From Prochlorococcus sp. AG-363-B04 (lineage in GTDB: Bacteria > Cyanobacteriota > Cyanobacteriia > PCC-6307 > Cyanobiaceae): a DNA stretch of 64,000 nucleotides. The stretch is from NCBI GenBank assembly GCA_003278465.1, contig QCFC01000003.1, positions 44,920-108,919 on the forward strand. The letters are read 5' to 3'. Both the position numbers and the translations under genes were made by a program. A model generated the notes under the pieces. The model ran no database searches, was not told the origin of the DNA, and saw nothing but the letters and a program-made list of their open reading frames with translations. Below are positions 1-8,390 of the stretch, in pieces. Position 1 is the first letter of the stretch, and the number at the start of each line of letters is the position of its first letter.

Positions 1-187
1 ATTTATTTCCTGCATCTAACCTTGTAACCCTCCATCTACGAAACCCTGGAACCTTCCAAAGCCAATTTCTAATAAGGCTTTTACCATTGGCAGATTGGTA
101 TTCTTTCAGATCCTGAGGCACAGAAATAGATTCCCCACCTCTAACCTCGATACTTTTATGCAATTCCTCGAGCAAAGGATCAAACAT
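1..187 (-). CDS. pebA: PebA, 15,16-dihydrobiliverdin:ferredoxin oxidoreductase (N-terminal part only)
   Basis: The reverse strand from an ATG at 185-187 stays open to the window edge, giving about 62 residues. The visible protein begins [20 protein letters not shown] and continues through a [19 protein letters not shown] stretch, which I recognise as the PebA N-terminus. PebA reduces biliverdin to 15,16-dihydrobiliverdin with ferredoxin, and PebB then makes phycoerythrobilin. It lies 175 bases downstream of ho1 on the same strand, so substrate supply and use are linked. The catalytic middle and C-terminus lie outside the window, so integrity cannot be judged. The identification rests on remembered family sequence and on the ho1 neighbour. 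Confidence 0.88.
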   Translation of the reverse strand, partial: MFDPLLEELHKSIEVRGGESISVPQDLKEYQSANGKSLIRNWLWKVPGFRRWRVTRLDAGNK

Positions 188-362
188 CACACATCTCCTA
201 AAAACCTCTAAACCATCTGAACAACCAACAGAAGATTAATGGTGAAACAAGCAAATGATCAGATTTCAATACTCCAAGCAACAATGAGGAAACAAAATCC
301 AACAATCAATACATAACAATTGAATAGATTAGATTAATATTCATAGATTCACTTTTCACTAA

Positions 363-1070
363 TCATTCGGTACTTCCTACTCGCTTATTTCTGGTTAAAA
401 ATCCGAAAAGCACCTTGCCAATTGCAGCAATTAAATTACCCTCTAGTTCTTTAAACATATCCATATTAAACTTAAAAGCCTGATTAGCCTCTTCAATAAT
501 CAAATCCACAGTTGCCTGATCTAATGGTAAAGAATCTAAAGTTTGACTATAATCAAGCTTAAATTCTTTCTGATCTTTGATTAAATCAAATTCATAAAAA
601 CGTACTCCATCATGACCATTCAGATTCATAGCTTTCTGTGCAATATTTTTTAAGATCTGCCCACCAGATAAATCACCTATATAACGTGTGTAATGATGAC
701 CAACGAGTAACTCAGGAAAATCCTGTGCAACTTCATGTATGCGGGCCACATAAGCCTTCGCAGAGCGGGTAGGAGTTACCTGATTTAACCAATCTTCTCC
801 AAAGTAATACGACAAATCCTTTTCAAGAGTTTCGCGACGATTTAATTCAGGATATCCAATTGGGCCAATAACAGGGTGACCATTTTCCCTTAGTTTTCCA
901 ATTTCGTCTTCCATCGCTGAGTAAACAAAATACAAATCTGCTATGAGTTTTCGATAGCTTGACTTATCTACTACACCTTTAAGAAAACAAGTCACAAAGC
1001 CTGTATTTTCAGCCATTGTGTGGGATTTCTTAGTTCCTTCTCTTAACTGACTAGCTAATGCTACTGACAT
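363..1070 (-). CDS. ho1: Heme oxygenase (biliverdin-forming)
   Basis: The 235-residue protein opens the heme ring with ferredoxin to give biliverdin, CO and iron, the first step toward phycobilins. The proximal heme ligand is likely His17 in KKSHTMAENTGF. The distal helix is marked by YIGDLSGGQIL around residues 130-140, where glycines contact the heme. Length matches cyanobacterial HO1 (about 240). It uses an ATG at 1068-1070. It precedes pebA on the same strand with a 175-base gap, so the two may be cotranscribed or pebA may have its own promoter. The phycobilin role follows from the pebA neighbour. Confidence 0.96.
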   Translation of the reverse strand: MSVALASQLREGTKKSHTMAENTGFVTCFLKGVVDKSSYRKLIADLYFVYSAMEDEIGKLRENGHPVIGPIGYPELNRRETLEKDLSYYFGEDWLNQVTPTRSAKAYVARIHEVAQDFPELLVGHHYTRYIGDLSGGQILKNIAQKAMNLNGHDGVRFYEFDLIKDQKEFKLDYSQTLDSLPLDQATVDLIIEEANQAFKFNMDMFKELEGNLIAAIGKVLFGFLTRNKRVGSTE

Positions 1071-1161
1071 TGCAAAACATTGAAAAACGAAATTCTTAAA
1101 GATTTAGATTCAATTCTGATCATAAAGGAGTATTCAATTGGAAAGGTTAAGAAATTTCACC

Positions 1162-1626
1162 TTAACTAATAGCAAGCGGAAATAAAGTAAACATGTCGCG
1201 ACATATTTCATTCAATTTAGCTATTTGATCTGGCTGAGGCAAATAAGTACCAGTTATCTGCCAATCTCCAATTGTGGCTAAACGCCATCTCTCGCCTTCA
1301 TAAGTCATTCCTCTCATAACCACTCCAAGCAGATGAGGTTTTTTTGTGTTTTGTTCATCACTTAACCTCAATTGAATGAGCAAGCTTCGACACTGCAGCT
1401 TAGGGCTCCAACCTGGGAAATGGAAGGCAAGATCTAATGTTTCCTTCTCGCACCACCTTCGTGTCTCAGCATCGTCCCTCCAGGGAGCGAGGTTTGCCGA
1501 CGCTGCAGGAAAATGCTTTCTAACAAGGGTTACTGCCGAAGCTAATGAATATGCCGAATCCAAACTGTTTACCTGGTCTGCTGCATTCATCCAAATCTCC
1601 CTAGATCTTGGATTATTCATGACCAT
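1162..1626 (-). CDS. Conserved hypothetical protein, 154 aa
   Basis: A real-looking soluble protein that I cannot assign. It has no signal peptide or membrane segment. It is Trp-rich, with W residues in IWMNAADQV, APWRDD, HFPGWSPK and ERWRLATIGDWQ, and has an LLGVVMRGMTYEGERWRL strand-like stretch. Two ATGs are possible (1626 and 1620, giving MVMNN or MNN). It lies 91 bases upstream of ho1 on the same strand and could share its transcript, but nothing in it suggests a bilin role. A plus-strand ORF over the same bases (1376-1645) looks like a shadow. Confidence 0.75.
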   Translation of the reverse strand: MVMNNPRSREIWMNAADQVNSLDSAYSLASAVTLVRKHFPAASANLAPWRDDAETRRWCEKETLDLAFHFPGWSPKLQCRSLLIQLRLSDEQNTKKPHLLGVVMRGMTYEGERWRLATIGDWQITGTYLPQPDQIAKLNEICRDMFTLFPLAIS

Positions 1627-1727
1627 GCCATGGGATCACGATTGAAGCACGATTACAACCACATGTTAAGGGTAATTTTCTATAGGCATCTTCTAAGTAC
1701 AAACACCTTCACCTAAAAACGAAGAAA

Positions 1728-3017
1728 ATGAAATTTCAAAATTTATTAGCTCGTTTTGCTCGGTATGCCCTAATTGGGATTGGAGCAGCAGCAACTCATG
1801 GAATTGTTCTCGTTGTGCTGGGCAATATTGCACCACTTTGGCTAAGTAATCTCTGTGGATTCCTATCTGGTTCTCTTATCAGTTATCTAGGCCATGCTCT
1901 TTACACATTCAAAAAAGAAACATTTGGAAAGCCATTTGCACGTCGCTGGCTAATAATACAATTTATTATTAATTTAAGTATTAGCGCTCTATTACCAGTT
2001 CTTTTAAATTCATGGTCTGAATTTATAATAACGAAATTAGTTTTTATTTTTACGCCAACATTTATAAATATAATCATATGGTCAAAAGCTGCTAAATTTA
2101 GCCTTAAAAGAAACATTCAACCCCAGACAGTTCCCAACCTTCATGTAGATGACTTAGGGCTCACTCGAACAACCAACGAAGCCATAAAAACTCTTTCCGA
2201 AGCAAATATAATAAATAGTACTAGTCTTCTAATAAATGGCAATGATGTGCAAACAGGTCTCCAAATCTGGAGAAATAGTCAAAGACTTGATCTTAATCTC
2301 CATCTATGTCTGACTGAAGGTCCATCAATTGCCTCCAAAGAAAAAGTACAAAATCTAATCAACGAAAAAGGGCTACTTTCTCAATCTTTTAGTCAATTAC
2401 TTGCATATTCTTTCCTCCCAAAATATTCTACCAAAAGACAACAAATAGAGGCAGAACTACACCATGAAATAGTAGGACAAATTAATCTATTTAAAATACT
2501 TACTGGCCTAAAATCAATTTCTATTGATGGACATCAACATATTCACCTTGTGCCAATCGTATTAGATATACTCTTAGATGTCTCACATGAGCTAAATATC
2601 ACTTGGATTCGAACAACTTCGGAGAAGATTCCAACTAACTTACCACTAAAATTTTGGAAATTATCTCTATTGAATGGAGGTACAGTCAAGTGGGCAGTAC
2701 TTCAGGCTCTAACCTTTTTTGCTGAACCAAAAATAAAACATGCAAAAATATCAACAAATGCTGGTTTTGCAGGTGTTTTGTTTACTGGTCATATGATTGA
2801 GAAAGTCTTAAAAGAAAGCTGGAAAGAGTTAGAAAGAAGCTTAGTTAAGAATCTAAAGACAAGACCTATTATTCTTAGTCATCCAGCAACATATAACAAA
2901 GAAAAAGCAATAGATCCAGCTCTTAATCAATTTCCTTTGTCCTCAAAATTTGCAAGGTCTCCGTGGAGACAGAAAGAATTAGAAGCATTAATAAATTTAG
3001 CAAATAAATCTAATTAG
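1728..3017 (+). CDS. GtrA-like membrane domain fused to a ChbG/YdjC-type carbohydrate deacetylase
   Basis: This 429-residue protein appears to be a two-domain fusion. Residues about 8-125 hold four hydrophobic segments resembling GtrA, the small membrane protein that helps move polyprenyl-linked sugars. Residues about 136-420 match the YdjC/ChbG family: NLHVDDLGL near 138-145 (family motif HADDFG), a LHLCLTEG stretch near 191-198, DGHQHIH at 267-273 as the metal-binding histidines, and ILSHPA near the end. Known ChbG removes acetyl groups from chito-oligosaccharides. Its last bases overlap by 8 nt, tail to tail, the GtrB-like glycosyltransferase gene on the other strand. A role in deacetylating a lipid-linked or surface sugar is inference. 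Confidence 0.8.
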   Translation: MKFQNLLARFARYALIGIGAAATHGIVLVVLGNIAPLWLSNLCGFLSGSLISYLGHALYTFKKETFGKPFARRWLIIQFIINLSISALLPVLLNSWSEFIITKLVFIFTPTFINIIIWSKAAKFSLKRNIQPQTVPNLHVDDLGLTRTTNEAIKTLSEANIINSTSLLINGNDVQTGLQIWRNSQRLDLNLHLCLTEGPSIASKEKVQNLINEKGLLSQSFSQLLAYSFLPKYSTKRQQIEAELHHEIVGQINLFKILTGLKSISIDGHQHIHLVPIVLDILLDVSHELNITWIRTTSEKIPTNLPLKFWKLSLLNGGTVKWAVLQALTFFAEPKIKHAKISTNAGFAGVLFTGHMIEKVLKESWKELERSLVKNLKTRPIILSHPATYNKEKAIDPALNQFPLSSKFARSPWRQKELEALINLANKSN

Positions 3018-3987
3018 TCGTATAAATTCTTCGGATGAAATAATGAGGTCTAGCTTTCGTATCAACATAAATCCTGCCGATATAATCTCCCAGTACACCA
3101 ATACCTATCAACTGAATACCTCCCAGAAACAAAATAGCGACAATTAATGATGCATAGCCTGGTACATCTACTCCATTAAAAAAGGTACGTAAAATAATAA
3201 TTAAAGCATAGACTAAACTGATAATGGAAACAGATAGTCCTAGTAAGCTCCATATTCTCAAAGGCAAGACAGAAAATGAAAATATTCCATCTAAAGCATA
3301 TCCCCACAACTTGAGAGGACTCCAAGAAGTAATTCCTGCCAAACGAGATTCTCGCTTATAACTTAATTCAAAACTCCGAAAACCAGTCCAAGGAACTAAA
3401 CCTTTTGAGAAACGACTAAATTCTCTCATCTCAGTAAGTGCTGTAACGACAGGCGCAGTAAGTAAACGATAATCCCCAGCACCTTCAACAAGTTGGATGG
3501 AATCTACAAGCTGGTTAAAAACCTTGTAGAACCATGAGGCAGTTGCGACTTTTAAACGAGACTCCTGATCCTGCCCATCTCTTACTGCGGTAACTATCTC
3601 TGCGCCAGAGAGCCAAATCTTTACCATCTGAGGAATTAACTCTGGAGGATGTTGCAAGTCGGAATCAATAAGAACAACTGCATCACATTTCCCGTTTACA
3701 TAATCCAAACCAGCAAGCATTGCAGCCTCTTTGCCAAAATTCCTTGTCAACTCAAGTAAAGTCAAACTATTAACACTGCCATTGTCGTCAAATTGTGTCT
3801 TCCAAGAAAGGATCTGATCAACAGTGTCATCCGTCGATCCGTCATCAATCAGCACTAAACGACTAACTTCATCAATATGAACTACTCGCTCAATGAACTG
3901 GCATATCAAAGCTGACTCATTGAAACAAGCCGCTACAACCCAAATTCTGGGATCTTTAGAAGAAAAGTTACCTAATGCTTGAGTCAT
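3010..3987 (-). CDS. GtrB/ArnC-like family 2 glycosyltransferase
   Basis: The 325-residue protein has a GT2 domain in its first ~220 residues: VVAACFNESALI, LVLIDDGSTDDTV and DSDLQHPPELIPQM, whose DSD is the likely nucleotide-sugar and metal site. Two long hydrophobic segments follow at about 230-310. This is the architecture of GtrB, ArnC and dolichol-phosphate mannose synthase-like enzymes, which load a sugar onto a polyprenyl phosphate at the membrane. It converges with the GtrA-ChbG fusion gene, matching the usual GtrA/GtrB partnership although on opposite strands. The sugar and acceptor cannot be read from sequence. Confidence 0.88.
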   Translation of the reverse strand: MTQALGNFSSKDPRIWVVAACFNESALICQFIERVVHIDEVSRLVLIDDGSTDDTVDQILSWKTQFDDNGSVNSLTLLELTRNFGKEAAMLAGLDYVNGKCDAVVLIDSDLQHPPELIPQMVKIWLSGAEIVTAVRDGQDQESRLKVATASWFYKVFNQLVDSIQLVEGAGDYRLLTAPVVTALTEMREFSRFSKGLVPWTGFRSFELSYKRESRLAGITSWSPLKLWGYALDGIFSFSVLPLRIWSLLGLSVSIISLVYALIIILRTFFNGVDVPGYASLIVAILFLGGIQLIGIGVLGDYIGRIYVDTKARPHYFIRRIYTTN

Positions 3988-4123
3988 GAAAGTGATCAGA
4001 AATTAAAGGCTGACTAAATTTGAAGGCCCTTGGATTTCAAAGCTAGATCGGAAATGACTAACTAGAAAGCAACCTCTAAGTCATAAGCTCACAGTCAGCT
4101 TCAATAGCAGCAGTAGAGTTTTT

Positions 4124-5548
4124 ATGGCTCATTTCCAAAAATTAACGAACCCAAGCAATGGGAACCGAATTGAATTCGTCAACGGGCAACCAGTAGTACC
4201 AGATGATCCAATCATCCCATTCATCAGAGGTGATGGAACAGGCGTAGACATATGGCCTGCTACACAGAAAGTATTAGATGCTGCAATAACAAGAGCTTAC
4301 GGAAATAAACGCAAAATCGAATGGTTCAAAATTTACGCTGGAGATGAAGCCTGCGATTTATACGGAACCTATCAATACTTACCTGAAGACACCCTTAAGG
4401 CAATTAGCACATATGGAATTGCTATTAAAGGCCCTTTGACAACACCTGTAGGGGGTGGAATTCGTTCACTCAATGTCGCCCTTCGACAAATCTTTGATCT
4501 GTATTCATGTGTCAGGCCATGCAGGTATTACAAGGGAACCCCTAGCCCTCACAAACGCCCTGAGGATCTCGATGTCATTGTGTACAGAGAGAATACAGAA
4601 GACATATATATGGGAATTGAATGGGAGGCAAATGACCCAGTCTGCGAGGAATTACGCAAACATTTGAACTCTGTTGTTATTCCTGCTAATAAAAAATTAG
4701 GTGATCGCCAAATCCCCGAATCTTCAGGGATAGGAATAAAACCTGTTAGCAAAACGGGAAGTCAACGGCATATTCGCAAAGCCATCCAACATGCTCTTCG
4801 ACTGGAAGGGAAAAAACGACATGTAACTCTCGTTCACAAAGGCAACATAATGAAATTCACCGAAGGAGCCTTCCGTGACTGGGGCTATGAATTGGCTACC
4901 AAGGAATTTAGAGAACAATGCATTACTGAAAGGGAAAGTTGGATTCTTGAGAATGATGAGAAAAATCCTGGTCTTAGCTTCGAAGACAACGCAAAAATGA
5001 TTGATCCAGGCTTTAACTCCCTTACACCAGAAAAAAAAGAAGGAATATGTGAAGAAGTAAAAAGGGTTTTATCTTCTATTGGGAGTAGTCACGGCAAAGG
5101 GAAATGGAAACAAATGGTTTTAGTAGATGACAGAATTGCAGATAGTATTTTCCAACAAATTCAAACAAGACCTCAGGAATATTCAATTCTTGCGACACTC
5201 AATCTCAATGGGGATTACATCTCAGATGCAGCTGCAGCAATCGTCGGAGGTCTTGGAATGGCTCCAGGTGCAAATATTGGTGACAATGCAGCCATTTTTG
5301 AAGCTACCCATGGAACAGCTCCAAAACATGCTGGCCTAGATCGAATCAATCCTGGTTCTGTAATTCTTAGTGGGGTAATGATGCTGGAATTTCTTGGCTG
5401 GCATGAAGCAGCACAACTAGTCACTAATGGACTTAGTCAATCAATATCCGATCAAAAAGTTACTTATGATCTAGCTAGACTAATGGAACCAGCGGTTGAA
5501 CCTTTGAGTTGTAGTGGTTTTGCGAATGCAATTATCGAAAGATTTTAA
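4124..5548 (+). CDS. icd: Isocitrate dehydrogenase, NADP-dependent
   Basis: The 474-residue protein converts isocitrate to 2-oxoglutarate with NADP, supplying the carbon skeleton for ammonium assimilation. GGGIRSLNVALRQ (Ser about 115) corresponds to the substrate-binding serine region of E. coli Icd. YRENTEDIYMGIEW and VHKGNIMKFTEGAFRDWGYE are family hallmarks. Cyanobacterial Icd proteins are about 475 residues, longer than the 416 of E. coli because of an insertion in the second half, and this one fits. It uses ATG 4124 and is followed 128 bases later by glcF on the same strand. Confidence 0.97.
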   Translation: MAHFQKLTNPSNGNRIEFVNGQPVVPDDPIIPFIRGDGTGVDIWPATQKVLDAAITRAYGNKRKIEWFKIYAGDEACDLYGTYQYLPEDTLKAISTYGIAIKGPLTTPVGGGIRSLNVALRQIFDLYSCVRPCRYYKGTPSPHKRPEDLDVIVYRENTEDIYMGIEWEANDPVCEELRKHLNSVVIPANKKLGDRQIPESSGIGIKPVSKTGSQRHIRKAIQHALRLEGKKRHVTLVHKGNIMKFTEGAFRDWGYELATKEFREQCITERESWILENDEKNPGLSFEDNAKMIDPGFNSLTPEKKEGICEEVKRVLSSIGSSHGKGKWKQMVLVDDRIADSIFQQIQTRPQEYSILATLNLNGDYISDAAAAIVGGLGMAPGANIGDNAAIFEATHGTAPKHAGLDRINPGSVILSGVMMLEFLGWHEAAQLVTNGLSQSISDQKVTYDLARLMEPAVEPLSCSGFANAIIERF

Positions 5549-5676
5549 TTGGTTGAATATCTCAAAAGTTCAACTATTTATTATCTATCGGCTAATTCTG
5601 AGTAAATTATATATTGTAAGAGGCTATTCATTATAGAGAAAATCCATTCCCTAAGGTTCCTAAGTCTCCTAGCCTT

Positions 5677-7050
5677 ATGACTTCGATAAAAAACATACAA
5701 AACCAAGCAAAAAATTCACTTCCAAAAATTCCACAAGAAGTCACAGATCCTTGCATGCACTGCGGTTTCTGCTTAGACACATGTGCAAGCTATAAAGTTC
5801 TAGGTACTGAAATGGATTCACCAAGAGGTCGGATCCATACCTTAAAGGCAATTCAAGCTCAAGAATTAAAACTTGATAGAACAATTACTACTCATTTTGA
5901 TACCTGTTTAGGTTGTTATGCTTGTGTAACAGCTTGTCCATCTGGGGTAAGATACGATCAACTTATAGAAGCAATAAGACCCGAATTAAACAATCAAGAT
6001 CTAAGAAGTCCATGCGAAAACCTATTCAGAAAATTTCTTCTTCAAATACTTCCATACCCAAAAAGACTTAGAGCACTCCTTCAAGTCTTACACCCTTATG
6101 AAGGAACATTATTGCAAGATTTTTCGCGTCGCAGTGGACTAACTCGTCTAATGGGACCTCATTTAGAAGCAATGGAATCACTTTTACCAAAGTTATCTTC
6201 AGCGAGTTTTGAAGATAACTTCAAAACAGTCAATAATGCCGAGGGAGTAACAAGAGGAAGCGTAGGGCTCCTATTAGGTTGCGTACAACGCTGCTTCGAT
6301 CCAGACGTATCTAAAGCAACATTAGCTGTTTTAAAAGCTAACGGTTTCAATGTATTAATTCCAAATGATCAAGGCTGCTGTGGTGCTGTAGCTCACCATC
6401 AAGGTCAACTTGAACAAACCAAAGAATTAGCTACGGCGCTGATTCAAAGTTTTAAAAATCTAAATGAACATGAAGCAACCAATCAGCATGAGAATTTACA
6501 AGCAATTTTGGTTACAGCATCAGGTTGCGGTCATACCATGAAAGCATACAAAGAGCTATTAAATAATAAATTAAATTTCGATGTTCCTGTTCTTGATATT
6601 CATGAGTTTCTAATTCAGCGTGGCCTTTCAGAAAATTTCAAAAAGACTCTTAAGCCACTTGTTTTTTCTGATGGTAAATCCTCTAATGCTCAGAAAACAT
6701 TTGGAGTAGCTTATCATGATGCTTGTCATATGATCCACGGTCAAGGTATTTCAAAAGAACCAAGAGACATACTAATGTCTATTCCTAATCTTGAACTTTT
6801 AGATGTTACGGAAGCAGGTATATGTTGTGGAAGTGCAGGAATTTATAACTTAGTAAAGCCAAAAGAAGCTAATGAGCTTGGCAGAAATAAAGTTATTGAA
6901 CTAAAGAAAACAAAAGCAAAACTTATTGCAAGTAGCAATATTGGATGTACCTTACAACTTAGGAAGCATCTTAATCAAGAATTATCTGTCATACATCCAA
7001 TGCAGTTACTTGCTTATTCAGCAGGAATCCATGAGCTTCCATGCCTTTAA
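5677..7050 (+). CDS. glcF: Glycolate dehydrogenase iron-sulfur subunit GlcF
   Basis: The 457-residue protein is the electron-transfer subunit of glycolate dehydrogenase, which oxidises photorespiratory glycolate to glyoxylate. Two ferredoxin-type 4Fe-4S motifs lie at Cys26/29/32/36 (CMHCGFCLDTC) and Cys77/80/83/87 (CLGCYACVTACP). Two cysteine-rich CCG-type domains follow, visible as CCGAVAHHQG and CCGSAGIYN. The last 33 bases overlap, tail to tail, the sugar-acid kinase gene on the other strand. The FAD-binding glcE follows on the plus strand only after that opposing gene. No glcD is in the window. Confidence 0.93.
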   Translation: MTSIKNIQNQAKNSLPKIPQEVTDPCMHCGFCLDTCASYKVLGTEMDSPRGRIHTLKAIQAQELKLDRTITTHFDTCLGCYACVTACPSGVRYDQLIEAIRPELNNQDLRSPCENLFRKFLLQILPYPKRLRALLQVLHPYEGTLLQDFSRRSGLTRLMGPHLEAMESLLPKLSSASFEDNFKTVNNAEGVTRGSVGLLLGCVQRCFDPDVSKATLAVLKANGFNVLIPNDQGCCGAVAHHQGQLEQTKELATALIQSFKNLNEHEATNQHENLQAILVTASGCGHTMKAYKELLNNKLNFDVPVLDIHEFLIQRGLSENFKKTLKPLVFSDGKSSNAQKTFGVAYHDACHMIHGQGISKEPRDILMSIPNLELLDVTEAGICCGSAGIYNLVKPKEANELGRNKVIELKKTKAKLIASSNIGCTLQLRKHLNQELSVIHPMQLLAYSAGIHELPCL

Positions 7051-8382
7051 TAGTGTCCCAGCATCACCGAGATTTCCTGGAAATGTAATTATAGGTAAAT
7101 TCCTTACGGCTTGATCAGTAGAAGTAGGACGAACTAAAGACAAACCTGGCAATAATTGTCCCTCTAACTGCATCATTTTTAGAGACAATCCGAACGACAT
7201 AATAGTTTGGGTTGTTATACCTCCCTTACTTATTAAATATCCCAATCTAGAAGTTATATTCCTAACTAATCGACTCATAAAGATTGCTATCTCTTTCCCA
7301 AAATAAAGTTGTTTTTCTATATCTGATAAATGAAATTCTCCTCGACTTGTATAAACCACTGGGGTCTTCCCTTGATCAAGAACTGTACAGATTCTCCTGG
7401 AATACTCTCTTTCGAAACTCAATAACAAAGATTCGACAGCTTGGCCCTCTATTAAATCTGCAAAGATTTGAACTGGAATTTCAACTCCCACACAAGAAGA
7501 CTCTTGGAGCAAATTGACTAGTTGTGCATCAGCAAGTGGCACATAAGATCCCACCATCACAATCCCTGGCAAAGGCTTCCCTAGATGATCCAATCTGCGC
7601 ATGCTTACCAAATTATCTACAGAACAAGGCTGAGGGCCTATTTGAGAAAGACTATTGAGGAAACTTGCCGCAGAGCGAAACAAAAACCTCTTTACTCCTA
7701 TTAATTGCCTAACGGCTTCTCCTAAAGCAACTAACTGTTGTGAACATTCAGCATCTACTACTACAACTTGATTACCTGTTAGGGCACTCAACCAATCTTG
7801 AAGCTCTTTCATCCCAGACTCACTGTTAGCCGCTGCATCAAGTTGAGCCAAAGTGATTCGAAGAACTGTTTCCGCCTTAATCACTCCATCACTCTTTTGC
7901 TCTAACCAAATCGCCAACTCGCTTGTTTGATATCCAAAGATTCGATCCTGCGCAAAAGCAGTCTGATGAACTGGCATTCCATTCAACATATGAACTCCAT
8001 TAACGGTGATTCGACCACCTTCAAAAAATGCAGGAACATGAAATGTTGCAGCGAAAGGACCAAATTCGTTACTAATTACCTGAGGTTCAACTACACCATG
8101 GCCACGCAAAGTGGAATCACCTCTGCTAACAAGAAGAACATCTTGAAGATTAATTTGCTCAATCGCAATCGCTTTTTTCAATGCCAGACAAATTTCACGG
8201 TTACGTTGGGCAGCCTCTCCAGGAGTCAAGGATCTTGTATCTGCAAGCACAAAAAAAATTGGCGAGGCATGGCACAAACCTTGCCTCAGCACATCAATAT
8301 CCCAACTCAGCAACAATGGACAACTGTGAACAGTTTGCGAACCAGTGGGATCATCATCAAGAACAACAATTTTCATAATCAC
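7018..8382 (-). CDS. Four-carbon acid sugar kinase family protein (DUF1537 type)
   Basis: The 454-residue length and the N-terminal VVLDDDPTGSQTVHSCPLL are typical of the family of D-erythronate, 3-oxo-tetronate and related sugar-acid kinases. The C-terminal half carries SKGGITTQTIMS and the closing GNLGDAGTLLKAW, which match the nucleotide-binding domain. It starts at ATG 8382 (MIMKIV) or more likely the Met two codons later (8376). It sits between glcF and glcE but on the opposite strand, overlapping glcF by 33 bases and leaving 8-14 bases before the glcE start. None of the usual partners (denD/ltnD, otnC or aldolase-like genes) is nearby, so the substrate is unknown. Confidence 0.85.
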   Translation of the reverse strand: MIMKIVVLDDDPTGSQTVHSCPLLLSWDIDVLRQGLCHASPIFFVLADTRSLTPGEAAQRNREICLALKKAIAIEQINLQDVLLVSRGDSTLRGHGVVEPQVISNEFGPFAATFHVPAFFEGGRITVNGVHMLNGMPVHQTAFAQDRIFGYQTSELAIWLEQKSDGVIKAETVLRITLAQLDAAANSESGMKELQDWLSALTGNQVVVVDAECSQQLVALGEAVRQLIGVKRFLFRSAASFLNSLSQIGPQPCSVDNLVSMRRLDHLGKPLPGIVMVGSYVPLADAQLVNLLQESSCVGVEIPVQIFADLIEGQAVESLLLSFEREYSRRICTVLDQGKTPVVYTSRGEFHLSDIEKQLYFGKEIAIFMSRLVRNITSRLGYLISKGGITTQTIMSFGLSLKMMQLEGQLLPGLSLVRPTSTDQAVRNLPIITFPGNLGDAGTLLKAWKLMDSC

Positions 8383-8390
8383 ATAATTTC

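Noticed and set aside
4455..5424. Several alternative ORFs over icd
   Set aside because: All overlap the full-length isocitrate dehydrogenase frame and have no recognisable content.
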